Shown here: positions 51,222 through 51,249 of the stretch, one piece after another
Layout: each line of letters starts with the position of its first letter
How positions within the stretch are numbered: position 1 is the first letter of the stretch
DNA from: Hungateiclostridiaceae bacterium UBA1305
Lineage (GTDB): Bacteria; Bacillota; Clostridia; Acetivibrionales; DTU013
Length of the DNA: 51,249 nt
Assembly: GCA_002307275.1 (NCBI GenBank)
Contig: DBTX01000004.1
Coordinates: 62,675 to 113,923, forward strand
Direction of reading: 5' to 3'
Program-made: the position numbers and the translations under genes
The notes under the pieces: generated by a model
What the model saw: the letters and a program-made list of their open reading frames with translations, nothing else
Database searches by the model: none
Told to the model about the DNA's origin: nothing

Positions 51222-51249
51222 GAATTGTCTGGTAAGCGAGCCCGTCGCC

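Overview
The window looks like the chromosome of a low-GC, spore-forming, anaerobic Firmicute (class Clostridia). The evidence is strong GGAGG-type ribosome binding sites, S-layer-homology (SLH) surface proteins, a PdaB-type sporulation deacetylase, a CotF-like coat protein remnant, MsmEFG-type sugar importers without their own ATPase, and LytTR and AraC-type two-component systems. I saw no tRNA, rRNA, CRISPR array or intact mobile element. The region carries an unusual amount of gene debris: at least ten truncated or frameshifted gene pieces lie between intact genes.

Region 1 (1-6.6 kb, mostly minus strand): the 5' end of a Mur-ligase-like gene, a PdaB-like deacetylase, and a heterodimeric ABC exporter pair preceded by a broken CD3324-like small gene. 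Upstream of that are an intrinsic terminator and a possible degenerate riboswitch, then the 3' stub of a chemotaxis receptor and a ferritin with an intact ferroxidase centre.

Region 2 (6.7-24.6 kb): asnB (plus strand), then a carbohydrate locus on the minus strand. Read in transcription order it has a Cache/HAMP sensor kinase and AraC-type response regulator, a solute-binding lipoprotein and two permeases ending at a clear terminator, a GH78-like remnant, a GH94 phosphorylase, a GH78 rhamnosidase pseudogene, and a 1038-residue GH106-like hydrolase. The likely substrate is a rhamnose-containing glycoside or oligosaccharide. Debris (Fic, GH78, a WbsX/GH99-like tail) closes the locus. A second, degenerate 3' piece of asnB lies at 24.2-24.6 kb.

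Region 3 (24.6-42.7 kb, minus strand): the most interesting part. A LytTR response regulator and GHKL sensor kinase sit upstream of a 2973-residue SLH/repeat protein, a small subtilisin-like protease and a second, 1783-residue GLUG/SLH protein. Three promoters (before the kinase, the giant protein and the second SLH protein) share two 12-bp direct repeats at exactly 21-bp period, followed after exactly 28 bp by an extended -10 element. This predicts a LytTR-controlled surface-protein regulon. A roughly 370-bp duplication (kinase 3' end, terminator, promoter) seems to have carried the promoter to the second surface gene.

Region 4 (42.7-51.2 kb): an IS66 tnpB remnant with a 14-bp tandem repeat, a BlaR1/MecR1-like M56 sensor whose BlaI partner survives only as its last codons, an SH3b-NlpC/P60 cell-wall hydrolase, coat-protein and TetR remnants, a ClC chloride channel/antiporter, and an unrecognised 464-residue protein followed by a small ORF.
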